This document shows, one piece after another, positions 12,101-24,137 of a DNA stretch of 64,000 nt. The first letter of the stretch is position 1. The number at the start of each line of letters is the position of its first letter. The notes beneath the pieces were generated by a model. It did not search any database and was not told the origin of the DNA. It saw only the letters and a program-made list of their open reading frames with translations. The translations under genes and the position numbers were made by a program. The DNA is from Dillenia suffruticosa (taxonomy: Eukaryota; Streptophyta; Magnoliopsida; Dilleniales; Dilleniaceae). Location of the stretch: contig JAVTVX010000024.1 of the NCBI GenBank assembly GCA_033439265.1, forward strand, positions 1,798,001 to 1,862,000, read 5' to 3'.

Positions 12101-12387
12101 CCACATGACTCAAGACCGAGTTGGTCTGATCTTCTGATTCTAAGTAGATAAGGATGCATCCAACACCCGAGTCTTGTCATCTAAATTGCATTCTTTGACT
12201 GCTTTCCATGAATGATTGGCATTAGAAAGCATTATATTTTGAACTTTCTACCTGAAGATTAGGGAAAATATGGTAATCAAGTATCTTTCACAAAATTCTC
12301 CTCATCTAAAATTAGAAAATGTTATTCTTGTCAATTGTGAAAGAAACCAGGAGTCATCTTAGGTTTAGCTAAGATAGATTATTGGGT
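9191..12387. other. noncoding with scattered short open frames
   Basis: 9210-9360 may hold the decayed 3' end of the MYB/SANT-like gene (Ser/Thr-rich frame). A stretch at 10341-10634 stays open in one frame and contains a C-run at 10534-10548 that encodes only proline. It matches no family I know. Nothing else in the interval is supported. Confidence 0.3.
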
Positions 12388-12403
12388 GGGGGGGGGGGGG
12401 GGG
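12388..12403 (+). repeat. poly(G) run
   Basis: Sixteen consecutive G residues. Similar homopolymers occur at 13756-13768 (G), 34145-34159 (C), 35505-35517 (C) and 53591-53600 (C). The exact lengths are the least reliable part of any assembly. Confidence 0.8.
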
Positions 12404-12508
12404 AAGGAATGGAGAAATAAGACACCGATGTGAAAACAATTGTGGATGGCTGTAATCAAGTGAAAATCAAGAAACTTTAAAGAAATTTGCAGGGGGAGTG
12501 CATGAATA

Positions 12509-12660
12509 CCACGGAGAGTTGGTTTAATAAGAAGAGTGCTATATCTTTTAACCAAAATTTGGATTCGAATTTTGAAAATAAAAAGAATTATATTAAAAGA
12601 GTTCTCTCTAAAAAAGCCCAACAGCAACTTGAATTAGATTAATCAGAGTATTACTCCAAA
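12509..12660 (+). repeat. copy of an AT-rich SINE-like dispersed repeat
   Basis: It reads GTGCTATATCTTTTAACC, then AAAATTTGGATTCGAATTTT, an A-rich centre, and a closing TGAATTAGATTAATCAGAGT...AATATCGG. The same order of blocks recurs at 27826-27956, 34545-34705 and 60150-60295. The central block resembles a degenerate pol III B box, so a SINE origin is likely. Confidence 0.45.
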
Positions 12661-13043
12661 TATCGGTAAGTCCAATACCATGAAAAAAAAAAAGCATGAG
12701 CAAGTAAGGAGAGGTATGTTCGGGGAAGAAGGAAAGAAAAAGAAATTAGAAGAACAAAAAAAGTGGGAAAAAAGGGGAAAATGTGGGAGAGACAAGCACA
12801 TTAGAACCTAATCTTAGCCATCATTAAAAATAAAAAATAAATAAATAAATAAAAACAAAAAAAGAGGGATAAAAGGGGAGAAGGTGTGATATCAATCAGT
12901 AACTTCAACCGTTTACGATTAGATATGTACTATTTTAAGGTGTAGGTTTTCGTACAAGTGTTTTGTATTGCACTCATGTCAATTGATCCCCTCTATATAT
13001 TTGTTATTGCAACTAGTGCAAAACCTTTTTCTCATAGAGGGGG

Positions 13044-13304
13044 GATTGCTTGGATCCAGATCTCATAGTGATGGAACAAGAGCTTATGCCACTTCATCAA
13101 AGTAACCAGTGGATCATGAAGAGTGATATTGCTTCCACGCAAATGGGTCACAATGGTACCCCTACTTCAAATAACAAGCAGCATTCCCATTGAGAGCCTA
13201 AGGAAAGTATTAAAGCTAGCCAATCCTTCAACATGAGAGTAGGGCAAGTGAAGTCGTTCAACAAGAACTCAAAAGCAGAAGACATACAAATTGACCAATC
13301 CTAA
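13044..13304 (+). pseudogene. coding relic, unrecognised
   Basis: One frame reads DCLDPDLIVMEQELMPLHQS, then NQWIMKSDIASTQMGHNG, one TGA at 13191, and continues EPKESIKASQSFNMRVGQVK and AEDIQIDQS to a TAA. Codon use and the Gln/Asn/Met-rich composition look like a low-complexity region of a plant nuclear protein, and the frame stays meaningful on both sides of the stop. No start, splice sites or flanking exons are visible, so I treat it as a stranded exon of a dead gene and give no function. Confidence 0.4.
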
Positions 13305-14071
13305 TTATTGCAGAAAAGAATCAAATCCTTTTTGGCTTGTCAAGCTTTCATCCACTGGAGGCACTAGAGACAGCTTTAGTATAACTGGAGAAAACCACAA
13401 CCGTCCGCACAATAAGAAGCTCCTTGTTAGGTATCAGATTCATTAGATACCATACTTCATTTCCGATGGACAGGAATAATCTTTCCAGAATCACACAGAA
13501 CCAGACGGCAATGATAAAAACAAAGGAGCAACCAAAAAAAAAAAAAAAAAAAAATTCCAGCAACTTGCAATAACTACAATCCAAGTCTAACTGCCATCCA
13601 CCATACATAGTCTAGTCTCGATGGAAGATCCAAACCACATATCAAGAAGTTAAATGGGTAACATAAGCCTTCAAGAATATAAGAATTAATTAGTATCAAA
13701 CAAAACTTCCCAACATGGGAAACCAAGAGCATGGTACAGAAGCAAGTGGAGGAAGGGGGGGGGGGGGATAACTCCGAGAGTTTGTTTTATGCCATGTCAA
13801 TGCCAGGTAACATAAACAACCCGCAAAAACACCTACGGAGTAGAAGAAAATGTTATATACAAAAACCTCACCAGACATCCAATACTTCGCCAAGATCTCC
13901 ACATATTTTTCTCAAAGAATGAAATAAATCTTGTAGGAATATGGTACAGCTATAATTGGTATCACATCACCAGTCATCAATAATCAGTGGCAAAACCTTT
14001 CATGAGAAGTCACAGGTTGCACATTCCCCCTTTACAGAAGCACTAGTCATTCATGCTTAACCTGAAAAGAG
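13305..14071. other. 3' flank of the GT17 gene
   Basis: It contains an A run at 13533-13554 and a G run at 13756-13768. The 3' untranslated region of the minus-strand GT17 gene must lie in the upper part. I could not choose a poly(A) site. Confidence 0.35.
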
Positions 14072-15954
14072 TCAGCCACTTTCTCTCAAGCAGTTCCCTG
14101 GCAAAAGAAATTTGTACTTGTCGGCATTCTCTAGAAGATAGGCTGGGAGATTAATAGCTGAGTAGGAATGTGGAATTGGTCCCAATTTTCCAATGATATC
14201 CTTGAACGTGTACTCCTCTGGAAGCATATCAAAGAGATCAGCCCCTTTGCAGATCACTTTCTGAACTCTTTTGGGATCCAAATAATACGAAAATCTCACT
14301 CTATCAGAGTGGCTGTAAGCTTTCATCTTGAATATAAACTCACTTATTCTGCGAAAACAAAAGCTACAGTGCCATCCTGCATCAGCCAAAATGTCATCCG
14401 ACTGTCGGTAATGAGCGTACTTTGTTTTCCCTGGTTGATACCTGTGTACGGAAGCTCTCCAACTATTGTTGTCCTTGAGGAACTCAAATGAGTAAAGATA
14501 GTTCTTTAGTCGGAGATGAAGGATCGGAGGAATATCATTACACCATCTCAAGAGGTTGATAGTGTGTCTGCTTGGTATCTCATCAACATCAGACATTATC
14601 AACAAATCATCCTCTGAAATACCAGCTATTTTGAGAAGATGATCCAACGCAACCCGCTGAAATGCCTCCTCAACAAATGGATTCTCTCCCTTCTTAAACC
14701 TCCCCCCAATAGTTCCATAAGTTAATCGGGGCTCAACAAATTTGAACTGATCTCTATTGGCAGCAAAAACCAAAGGCTTTGGCTTTCCAGTAAATGTTGA
14801 GTTTGACTCCAGCAGTACAAACTCTGATACATAAGGATATAACTCTTTCCATCTTATGGCGAGAATCTCAATTTCGTTACTGAACAGAACAGCATCAAAA
14901 ACACGACGAGGGTACTCCCTAATTCCCCAACCATGAAGCTTGCAGAGATGCTCCATAGAGACATTCTCGTGATAATAGTGAGGAATCTCATGGAAGGGCT
15001 TAGGAGGTGACTCCCATAGCGGCCGCAAGAAATAAGATATCTTCTGCCCATGCAAATAGACACCAAAGACACAGGTGGGTACTATTGCAAACAAAAAGAT
15101 GCAGGTTTTCAAATCCAATCCTTTCAACATACACCGCAATCTCGCCATAGCCCGACCAGATTCCTGCAGAATTAAAAAGGAAATCAAAAACACATCTTCC
15201 TAATACTCAAGCCATAAAAATCACAAATTTAGAATGTGATGTTTTGAAATTTAGACTAAATTTCCACAGATTTTAAGGAACATAAAAGAGAAAAATAAGT
15301 GCCACACCTTGTAAGAACCTAAAAGCAAATCACCTAGGTCTAACAATACGCCTCCCAAAATCCATTCGGGCATCCTACATAAATGGTCATGCTATGGATT
15401 GCATAAAAGGGGGTTCAAATCACGAAGACCCAGATTTTTTTTTTTTTTTTGGCTAGATACAAAAGACCCAGAATTTTTTTTCACCAAAACAAAAGGACCC
15501 AGATTTCTTTTTTTTGGGATAAAAAGAAGGACCCGTTATTTAACTTTACCTCAACTATGAAATCACATTCTGGCCTATGTCAATTATTAACCCCCGCCTT
15601 TTCTTTTCCAAAAGCATTTTCATTACACATCATTCCTGTGCTTATAATCAGACATAATCCTAAAATCCTAAAAATGCGCAAAACACATCATCAAGCTCCA
15701 CGAATTTTTGACCTAAAAATAAACCAAATTCGCAAACAGTCCCACAAAACCCCCCCCCAAAAAGTAGGGGGGAAAAAACCAACAAAATTGAGATTACAAA
15801 ACAGCCACTTCAGATTTACAGAACAGATCAATCGATTACAAATCGAGAGAAAGAGAAAGTAGTGGTAAAGTACCTGACAACAAAGATGATCGCAAATGTT
15901 GTCGGTTTTCTTAGAACAATAATGTCCAGCATCTCCTGTAACCCCTGGCAACAT
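14072..15954 (-). CDS. glycosyltransferase family 17 (GnT-III-like)
   Basis: The gene has two coding exons, 15874-15954 and 14072-15163, joined in phase 0 (donor at 15873-15872, acceptor ending CTGCAG before 15163), and encodes 390 residues, the usual length of plant members. The start is the ATG at 15954 ([20 protein letters not shown]); two codons upstream is only a GTG. Residues 46-64 ([19 protein letters not shown]) form a signal anchor, so a type II Golgi protein is expected. Family hallmarks follow: [33 protein letters not shown], the DxD-type metal/sugar-nucleotide site in [14 protein letters not shown] (219-222), and [20 protein letters not shown]. Animal relatives add bisecting GlcNAc to N-glycans; the plant substrate is not established. 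No break is seen. The intron holds the stacked poly(T) insertions. Confidence 0.93.
15425..15540 (-). repeat. stack of three A-tailed mini-insertions at one target
   Basis: The target phrase AAGACCCAGAT (or AAGGACCC) recurs at 15425, 15463, 15493 and, shortened, 15527. Between the copies lie a T run plus a different short tail each time: T16 then ggctagatacaa, T7-8 then caccaaaacaa, and T8 then gggataaaaag. On the minus strand each unit is a few unique bases followed by poly(A) and a duplicated target. The unique parts differ, so simple tandem duplication does not explain it. It lies within the GT17 intron. Confidence 0.6.
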
Positions 15955-16200
15955 TCTCACTCTTACACTCTGTTCCTGATCCAGATTGCGGTCGTTAAGT
16001 TTAAATCACCAGATCAGGTCCCCGATGATCAAAATCGTGAAAACCCACAACACCGATACTCAGATTATGTCTGTTGGCAACCGTTAAATCCGATGAATTA
16101 AAAAAAACAGAAAAACCCCAGTTCCTATATTGTCGTCGTCGTCGCAAAATCACCTGCTTTTCACTTCACCTCTGCCGATGCGACACTTTCAATACGCGTC

Positions 16201-16239
<39 letters not shown>

Positions 16240-16430
16240 CGAAAGAGCCCTAATAATTCAAATGAAAAGGAAAGAGGTGGGTCGATCACTCCCAAAGAAC
16301 TAAAAAGAACAAAAGATTTTTCCCCGAGTTAAAAACGACTTTACTAGTCCACTGCAAAACGATAGAGAGAGAGAGATGGATGGGTTTTGCTGTGTTGGGA
16401 ATGCGTTGGTATTTTGAGGAGCCCAACGAA
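15955..16430 (-). promoter_or_regulatory. leader and probable core promoter of the GT17 gene
   Basis: The minus strand upstream of the GT17 ATG contains a (TC)n run at 16205-16238 and a second short one at 16364-16376, typical of plant 5' leaders. No clear TATA box was found, which would fit a constitutively expressed gene. The limits are approximate. Confidence 0.35.
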
Positions 16431-16794
16431 CTGGATTCCATTTTAATACACACACTGCGCGTCGAGTGTGAAATTACTAAAACGTGCCTAAAATCTTGGG
16501 CCGTTAAAGAGTATTTAGGTGTAGGGTAGTTTGGGAATTAAGAGAGATGGTCATGGATGCGCCCGGACGCGTCCGTTTGACTGACTGGCTCAAGCCAAGA
16601 GGGTTGTCGTGTGCGTGTCGTTTTAATTGATCCATTCCTTCCCCGCTGAACACCTCAAACATTCTACACGCGATTTTTCCTTTTCCATTTTTCTTTGATA
16701 TAGAAAATAAAAATAATATTAGCTTAGGGATTTCCTCGTATTATTGAATGAGTTTCTATTTCAAAGTATGAAATAATTTTTATTCGAGAGACTA

Positions 16795-16925
16795 GTTAGT
16801 CTAATAGTTAGATATGGGTACTCCTTAAATAAGGTTTTGAATTCAAATTTTATATATAAAGAATACAAAATTTAAAAAAATTTTATCATTTAAACACTTG
16901 ATCTAATTCATATCAAATTTAATAT
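16795..16925 (+). repeat. AT-rich dispersed repeat, forward copy
   Basis: It begins GTCTAATAGTTAGATATGGG, continues AAGGTTTTGAATTCAAATTT then TATATATAAA, and ends near ACTTGATCTAATTCATATC. The same blocks, forward or inverted, occur at 19820, 25545, 36010, 54655, 56735 and 57705. Confidence 0.45.
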
Positions 16926-17600
16926 AATATAACATTATTATCAGATATTAATGATTTATAAAAAAAATAATTGTTATATATCATGTCCCATGGCATAGGT
17001 TTATGCAAACGGATAAATTATCGATAAGTTTTTCATAATCTAAATATTTAAAATAAAGGTAAATCGAAAAATTTATATAAGAAGAAAATAACGGATAAAC
17101 ATTAAAAATTTTTAGTAGAATATATAATATTTGAAATGATAGTTTTAAAATTACGTATTTAAATTTATTTTTTTATAAAATTTTATGAGACACTTTGTGT
17201 GGCCTTAGTTCTAAATAAATTTTGTTATTCAAATTGGATAATATAATTGGAGGTTGGATTAGGTCGAAGCGACCACGTTTCCAAGCTGTTTCCCCCTGTT
17301 TGTTTATCGCCGAATTTTGTATTTTTGGTCCGCCTTTTTACCCATTTGTGGCTAAGCCACGGCCGTTTCATTTTCAATTCCGTACTTACTTTTCTTTTTC
17401 CAAGGAGGAGAAAAGTGGGGACCACCGATGAGTGAGTAAAGTATTTTTGTTCCTTAATCAAATTAGGAGTTTAACTCTCGTTATATATAAAAAAAATAAT
17501 ATTAGGAAATCTCTTTCTCAAATGAAACCCGATAGTCAGGTCGATTCGGATTAGTCGGGTGAAATCTCAGATATCAAACGATAACCTAACCATAGGGACC

Positions 17601-17603
<3 letters not shown>

Positions 17604-17654
<51 letters not shown>
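17604..17654 (+). repeat. (GA)n microsatellite
   Basis: About 25 GA units with no gene nearby, flanked by ordinary AT-rich DNA. Confidence 0.85.
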
Positions 17655-17658
<4 letters not shown>

Positions 17659-19819
17659 CCAACTTGTAATTTGGCTAAATTTTTCATGAGGATATACACT
17701 GTTTTTTTAATTATGTAATATGGGTTGACATTCCATTGCCATGCTTATGGCAAATTGGGGATTGAATTGAGAAAGAATACAAACTCTACCTTTAAAATAT
17801 ATATATAATTAACAAAAAGGAAGAAAGAGTTTCGAATGGGTTAAGCTCTATCAATGTGGGATTTAATATACGACCAAATAATATTAAAAGGACCGGATGA
17901 TCGAATAACAAATAAATCAAATTTCAGATAAGAATTTAATTTTAATATATTTTAAATTTTTTCCTCAATTTAAAGGGTATTTTTCTTTTTACTAAATCTT
18001 ACACCTTTGTGAAATTATTTATACTTGATGAGCATTGTTCAATTGAAGATAAACTAGTTGGACAAAGTAAAATTAGGGTAATGGTTGCGTCGATAGAATA
18101 ATCTATTTCGGCATCTTGAAACCATCGATTAGTCGAAATCCATATGTTTGCTGCTAATCAGACTATGAAGTCACTAATTGTCTAGTTGTTTTTGCCCTTA
18201 ACAAGGTAGGTTTTGTTGGGACATTAAAGAAGTAAAGCCTAAGGGCTGTCCTCTCAAAACTTTCAAAATAAACATATGGGATCACACTCACTGGTTGGCT
18301 TGGTTCTCCATGAATGAGCTCACACTATCCTCCACATAGACTTGTTGAGGGCTAAAGTCTCATGTCTTCTCTGTGACAACCAAAAATTTTGTCTCCACCA
18401 TCTAACTACTTCAGAATCTTATTAACTAATATTCCGAAAGAAGGATGCTGTTCTATAATATTATGAAGAAAACGAGGTCTACCGTTTTAGCTCTTTCTGT
18501 TTTTAAGGTTTATAAGAACATAATGTCAACTTTTTTGCCCTAACTATAACTCTATTTTGTTTGTTTTTTTTTTTTCTTTGCCTCTCACATTCATCATTTT
18601 AAAAATATTTTTTCCTCTTTCCTTTATTATAAATAAAGTCTACCTTGTACTCGCTAGTAAAATTAAAAATTTCTTTCATTTCATTGAAGTAATAGAGTAA
18701 TACACAAATCGATATAATTCAACGGTTGTGTTTCAGGTATTGTCCCTTCAGAGCAGGTTTGCCGTTCGAGTTTTAGTGATTTTAGTTTTATGTAGTGATT
18801 GTATGAAAATATTAATCTAGTTTTAAAGTCATAAATCTTGTGATAAAAAAAAAAAAGGAAGGAATAAACTAATAGGAAACAATATTAAGGGAGAACTAAA
18901 GTTTCCACACTTTGGTAAGAATGTGAAAACAAACTTGTCCAATAGATAACTTCGCAACAAATGAGAATCCTTTGGTGATGAACGAGATGACTAATTATGT
19001 TTGTTGTTTTTTCTTTTTTCTGGTATAAATAGATACAATCAAACGAAATCAAAACAGAAAATGAAAAGTTCTACCACTTGAGCTGTCTTTGAGGGGACAC
19101 GACTATGTTTGTTGTTGGTTAGCCAGTTGAATCCTTATTTAAGAGGTTTGATTAATAAATGTGTTAGACTGTGGTAATTCAATTATTTGGTAAACCAAGT
19201 AAAGTGAAGTTCAATATGTATTGATGATCAAATGAAACTAGGTCGATGGAGTATTATCGTATTCGGAAAAGACGCAATTACTTAATATAGATTAAATTAA
19301 ATAAGAGAGATCGAATAAAGTTAGTATAAAATCAAAAATTAATATAAGTTAAAATGTTATAATTTTAAGAAAATAAGAATTATAAATTTTAGAAAAATAA
19401 GTAGTGTTTATTATTTAAAATTAGGTATAGAGGCGCCTCCCGGCCCCGAGAGAACCCTAAAGGCAGTTAGAATGCCAAAAGTCTTGCCCTCCGGTAGAAT
19501 TTAGATGAGGGTTAAGGGAATCACTTCAGCGGCACATGGCCTAATCATTGACCTCCGAGAACAACCACCTCCCTCCCTCAATTATTTAAACACGTTTGCA
19601 TAATTTTGGGGGTTTGCTCTCTCATCTTATCCTCTAAAAAAATAAATAAATAAATAAATTTTGCTTCAATTATTTAAGATTCTTAAAAAGGCTTACCAAC
19701 AAAAATTACTTTGCCACCTAGATATCATAGCACGAGATTGAATTCAAAATATTGTTAAAATAAATCTTTTTATGAAAAATATTAGAAAAAATCTTTTCAT
19801 AAATCACGTGTATCTGTTA

Positions 19820-19990
19820 GTCAAATTAATTCGATTAAATTTAATTTAAATTAGATTAAATATTTAAAAAATAAAACTCTCATTATATCTATTTTTTTAT
19901 ATATAAAATTTGAATTCAAAATTTTATTTAAACTGAATTAGTATTCATAATCAAATCAACTATGTGTTGATTTTTTAATATTTTGATAAA
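19820..19990 (-). repeat. AT-rich dispersed repeat, inverted copy
   Basis: It contains AAATTAATTCGATTAAATTT, AAAACTCTCATTATATC, TATATAAAATTTGAATTC and AAAATTTTATTTAAACTGAA. These are the reverse complement, in order, of the blocks in the 16795 and 57705 copies. Confidence 0.45.
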
Positions 19991-22869
19991 ATTATGATAA
20001 CACGAAAGTATTAAAAATAATAGTTATAAATCAAAATTAGACTTTTTATAACGAAAACCTTTCATGATATTGCGTGGAAGGATACTAACTTTGATCACCT
20101 CCAACTCGAATTTTCAAGTTGCATGTCTCATTTAGTAATCTTCATTGATCAACTCAAAATTTCTGCAAAGATAGCAGCGTTTTATGTCGTGTTACGTGCT
20201 TATCTTAATTTGGCAAATTGCAGAATACTAAATGACTTGAACTTTGAATGTGTCTGTTTCATTTTTTTTTAAAGTAGTACATAAAATATAACACATGATA
20301 TGATGAGTACCAAGTCTCACAACCGCTGTTCTGTTTAATAATTGGGTTGCTGGTGCTGGGGGGTGGGGAATGATTCCAAGTGGATGGTTGGGTCAACTCG
20401 GGAGTGCAGGAAATTGGTGAAGCATTCCATATTGATGGGTTGATTTCGTAGAGTCAGGTAGGACAGACAAGCATAGAACGATCAACATCCAACTTTTCTA
20501 CACACTTGTTTTGCCTAGGAAGTTTCAATCATTTAGAAAAATAAATATTCATTTGACAAGTCAAATGGATTTTAATTAAATTCAATATGGAATTTCTAAA
20601 GTTAAACTTCATGGTCTACAAAACGTTCTTTTTGCTCTAAGACAAGTTCATGGTCCAAGCTATGCTCATTCAATTTACAACCCCTTCTAGCCCTATTTCA
20701 CCACGTTTTTCAGATCCAAAAAGATTCGTGTAGGAGAGTACTACCCCTTTTCTTTGTGTAATTACCATGAAACTTCTTACGTTGTCAAATATTTTAATTG
20801 AGCTACAATTATTTTTAAATGTCATCCCTAAAATTTAAAATTAAAACTCAACTTTTTATTTTTTACTATTATTTATAATTATTTTCAAATGATAAATCTA
20901 TTAGAGGCCGTAGTATGTTCCAGATATTGAGCTGTTAAGAGGCGTCAGTTCCCGAACCAACTAAACTATCAAATTAGTAGCATTCCAATCATTTCAATCA
21001 AAAGTGAACAGAATTGAGAGCCTTGTGTAAATCCATCAAAAACTAATATATCAGTGCACCAAAATACTAGAATTACAAAAACTAGTTATGTAGGAAAATA
21101 AATTGAAGTTTATAACCATACAAATATTGACTATGAGGAACATAAATGGCCAAGATACGGCTTGAGAGTGACTAATGGTGATGTTCAAGAAGCTTTCAAT
21201 GTGATCACACATAAGATATTTGCAAGCTTGTAGTTACTTTCACACGGTATAAAATATCCATCAATGCCGTAGCAGATCCGTTTCTTTTCTATACAAGAAA
21301 AATATTCAAAGAAGAGAGGTGAAGACGAAGACATTTTTCTTTGGGCATTTAACTGGAGTGGGGGCGGTGAAGACATTCATAAACAAATGACCCCATTCAG
21401 CATAGACTGCTATAGACCAAGTTCTTATTTAGTCCCTAGTCTCACGATTGGCAAACCTAGCGGGGAAGAGATATATATTTTTTTTCTTGACATTAAATTA
21501 TTAGGAGTCATATTTTGATTAATTTAATTTAAACATTTATATAAATCCTATTTAGATGACGACCCTCTCAGTATAATATTTTTTATTTTTAAATTTTAAA
21601 TTCAATACTTAATTAACAGATATAACATCTGATTTCACTAAAACAACCGTTCGTCGGTTCTTGGAAGAGACATTAATACATCAGAAGATTGATTCCTAGG
21701 GATTTCCTAAGCCGTGTGCCATATGTCGTCAGTCTCCTATTTTATGTTATTTAGTTTTCTTTGATTTTTCTTTCAATCCCTTCTCAAACTAAACTAAAAT
21801 AACCATTTTTTTGTGATGATAAAATTGAAATCTTATTTAATTTTTTACAAAAAAAAAAAATATCGTAAATTTAGTACGATAAGATTAATTATTATACTAA
21901 CGTCACATAACCAATTAAATAACAGGATGGATTACAATTTTTTGAAAAAGTGCTATTATAGGGAGATTTCAGTTTTTACTAAATTTTTCATAACTTTGAA
22001 TGTTAATATAATGATTGGTCACATATAATATTTATGATCATGAAACATGAAAAAGGGCATTTCTCCTATGAATTGAGGTAGATAATATAAGTAGGCTGGC
22101 ATATATTATAGGAAAGTCCACCTTAAAATTGAGTCAAAACACACACAACCAACAACAAGATCTTTATTGGGTTTGAGCGTAAGAGAGGGTTCAAAAGACC
22201 ACGACGAAGCTATAGGCGAAAGACCAAGTCTTCTTTATATTTTTATTTTACCACTGACTAGCGTCAAGTTCTCCCTTTGTTGTTTCACTTGTGAATTTTC
22301 AAATTAATTTTATTATTTTCTTCGATGATAAAGCCCTTCCCCTAATCATAGTCGTCAAGATTAAAATAAGACTGAAGTGCTATAGATTTTATATGAAAAA
22401 GTTATGATGAAATTGAATTGAAAAATATATATTTTTAATTAAAAGTAGTGATTGTTTTAATTTTCATAAAAAATGATTTTTATTTTAATTAAAAAAATAT
22501 TTTAAATAAAGTAAGTTATAATTTTCAAAAGAAGTAAGAATTTTGAAGACAAATCATAGAGAGCCAACCTGTGGTATTGTATGTCACATCCACTTTTGCG
22601 AATATTGGAATACTGACAACGGAATGCGGACGCAAAAAACCTCGTGCGTTAGACATGTTGCCTATTCTCGATTGGTCAAATGTTCCATTTGATTGATTTC
22701 ATATAATCATAGAAAAATATCTGGTCTACTTTTAATATTATTTAAATCACGTATTCTATGTATAAAAGAAAAGGGTTGACGTTTCTTATGAAGGAAGTTT
22801 TATCGGGTAGTAGGCGGTGTAAGGAGTACACATGGTTTTCTTAGAAAAGGGCGTGAGAGGAGAGGAGGG

Positions 22870-22932
22870 AATCCAATCCTGATGTTCTAAACCCCCCTCC
22901 CCTCCCCCAAACAAAAAAATCCAATCCTGATG
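22870..22932 (+). repeat. 33-bp A-tailed insert between 15-bp direct repeats
   Basis: Perfect repeats aatccaatcctgatg at 22870-22884 and 22918-22932 flank a 33-base insert that starts TTCTAAACCCCCC, continues as C-rich sequence and ends AAACAAAAA. The arrangement is that of a target-site duplication around an extremely truncated retroposed sequence. A small tandem duplication followed by divergence is an alternative but would not account for the A tail. Confidence 0.6.
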
Positions 22933-23001
22933 CCTAAAGATATCAAATTTACAATATTTGTGCTTGCTTAGCTTTGAGAAGACATTTCATGTGACATACA
23001 G

Positions 23002-23059
23002 AGCTTTGTTTTGCTCTAACAAGAAAAAAAAAAAAAAAGACAGAAAAAGCTTTGTTTTG
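23002..23059 (+). repeat. 34-bp A-rich insert between 12-bp direct repeats
   Basis: Perfect repeats agctttgttttg at 23002-23013 and 23048-23059 flank ctctaacaag, a run of 15 A, and gacagaaaa. It is similar in form to the insertions at 22870, 24841 and 43251, though the A run is not terminal here. Confidence 0.5.
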
Positions 23060-23194
23060 AATCTTTTGGCATCCTCTTTTTAGTGGTTGGGGGTGGGAAA
23101 GAAAAAAAATTTCTCTCACTTCAAAGCCTGACAAAAGCATCAATTTATAAATTTGAAAGAGAAGAGAGATGGTGTAATTTCCCAAAGGATGGAA

Positions 23195-23297
23195 GACATT
23201 TGGTTTGTCCCCACTCTAACGATCACAATCCCTTTCTCTAATCTGATAATTTTATATTCGAATTTTTATGTAACAAAAATAAAGGACATTTGGTTTG
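23195..23297 (+). mobile_element. ~80-bp tRNA-like SINE copy with 13-bp duplication
   Basis: Perfect repeats gacatttggtttg at 23195-23207 and 23285-23297 bound a 77-base insert. The insert reads ACTCTAACGATCACAATCCC, then CTAATCTGATAATTTTATAT, a degenerate B-box block TATTCGAATTTT and an A-rich end. The block order equals that of the copies at 25815 and 42957. Confidence 0.7.
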
Positions 23298-24061
23298 AAC
23301 AATGTCCGATGTGTGTGGGTGAAAGCCCAAGCCCGCATTATGTGTCTATTTACATATTAAAAGTTAGAAATCTTGTCTTTTAAAATTATGTTCTCGGATA
23401 TAATTTTCTGATTTTGCCCGGAATAAGAAACATAGTTGAAATATCTATTGGTCATAGATTTTAAACCTCGTCTTCCTCGTTTAGTGTTTGGCAACAAGTA
23501 ACCAAATTGGTCTTGTGTAGTGTACTAGTACTATGCATAAAAAAAAAAAAAGGATGCTTTACGAGAAGCATTTCTGGCATATTAGTTTCATTGACCGATT
23601 GCATGAGTATGGAGTAACACACTAGGCCAAGGTTGGTAGGGATCAGAATCTAGGGAAAAAGTTTTTGTACAGAAAAACCAAACAATGCCCATTCAGATTA
23701 CGAAAAAAAAAAAAACCCTTGTGGCAATGAAAATGATTCACAAGATATCTCCATTTAATAATATCCTTTATCGGTCACTTTTGTTCTGCTGAAATTTGCA
23801 TACTTGAGACATAGAAAGGAATAATAAAAAAAAATAAAATAAATTGTTCATAAAAAAATAAATAGAAGGGAAAAAAAATAAAAAAAATACCCATTTGTAT
23901 TCTAAGCAAAACAAAAGAAAATTCCTCCAAAAATATTTTATTAAGATCATTTTTGGGCATTAATTTTCTGAAGGGGTGTGCGTGTGTGTTTGTGGATGTG
24001 TGTGTGTGGGTATGTGGATGTGTATTTGTACGTAATTAAGAAAACAAATCTGTTCCCACGA

Positions 24062-24137
24062 GAATAATTTAGTAATCACAATTCCTTTTTTCGATCTCAT
24101 GATCTGAAATTTAAATATCGTATAATAAAAAAAAAAT
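24062..24137 (+). repeat. probable old copy of the ~80-bp tRNA-like SINE
   Basis: AATTTAGTAATCACAATTCC, then CATGATCTGAAATTTAAATA, CGTATAATA and a run of A, matching the 25815 copy block for block. No convincing target duplication remains. Confidence 0.5.

Larger units (their letters stand above)
16431..22869. other. intergenic DNA, AT-rich, no gene seen
   Basis: The stretch contains copies of the AT-rich dispersed repeat (16795-16925 and 19820-19990), a long GA run at 17604-17654, and many short A/T tracts. Short open frames at 17222-17461, 21185-21376 and 21813-22028 overlap on opposite strands or are AT-driven and have no recognisable domain. Confidence 0.45.

Noticed and set aside
14168..14491. 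open frame on the plus strand inside the GT17 gene
   Set aside because: It lies fully within the well-supported minus-strand coding exon and shows no family similarity.
15395..15425. GGTTCAAATC block suggesting a tRNA or SINE B box in the GT17 intron
   Set aside because: The surrounding bases do not fold as a tRNA, no A tail follows on the same strand and no duplication flanks it.
15449..15862. 137-codon frame on the plus strand
   Set aside because: It covers the intron of the GT17 gene and the poly(T) stack; composition is Lys/Pro-rich from A and C runs, with no domain.
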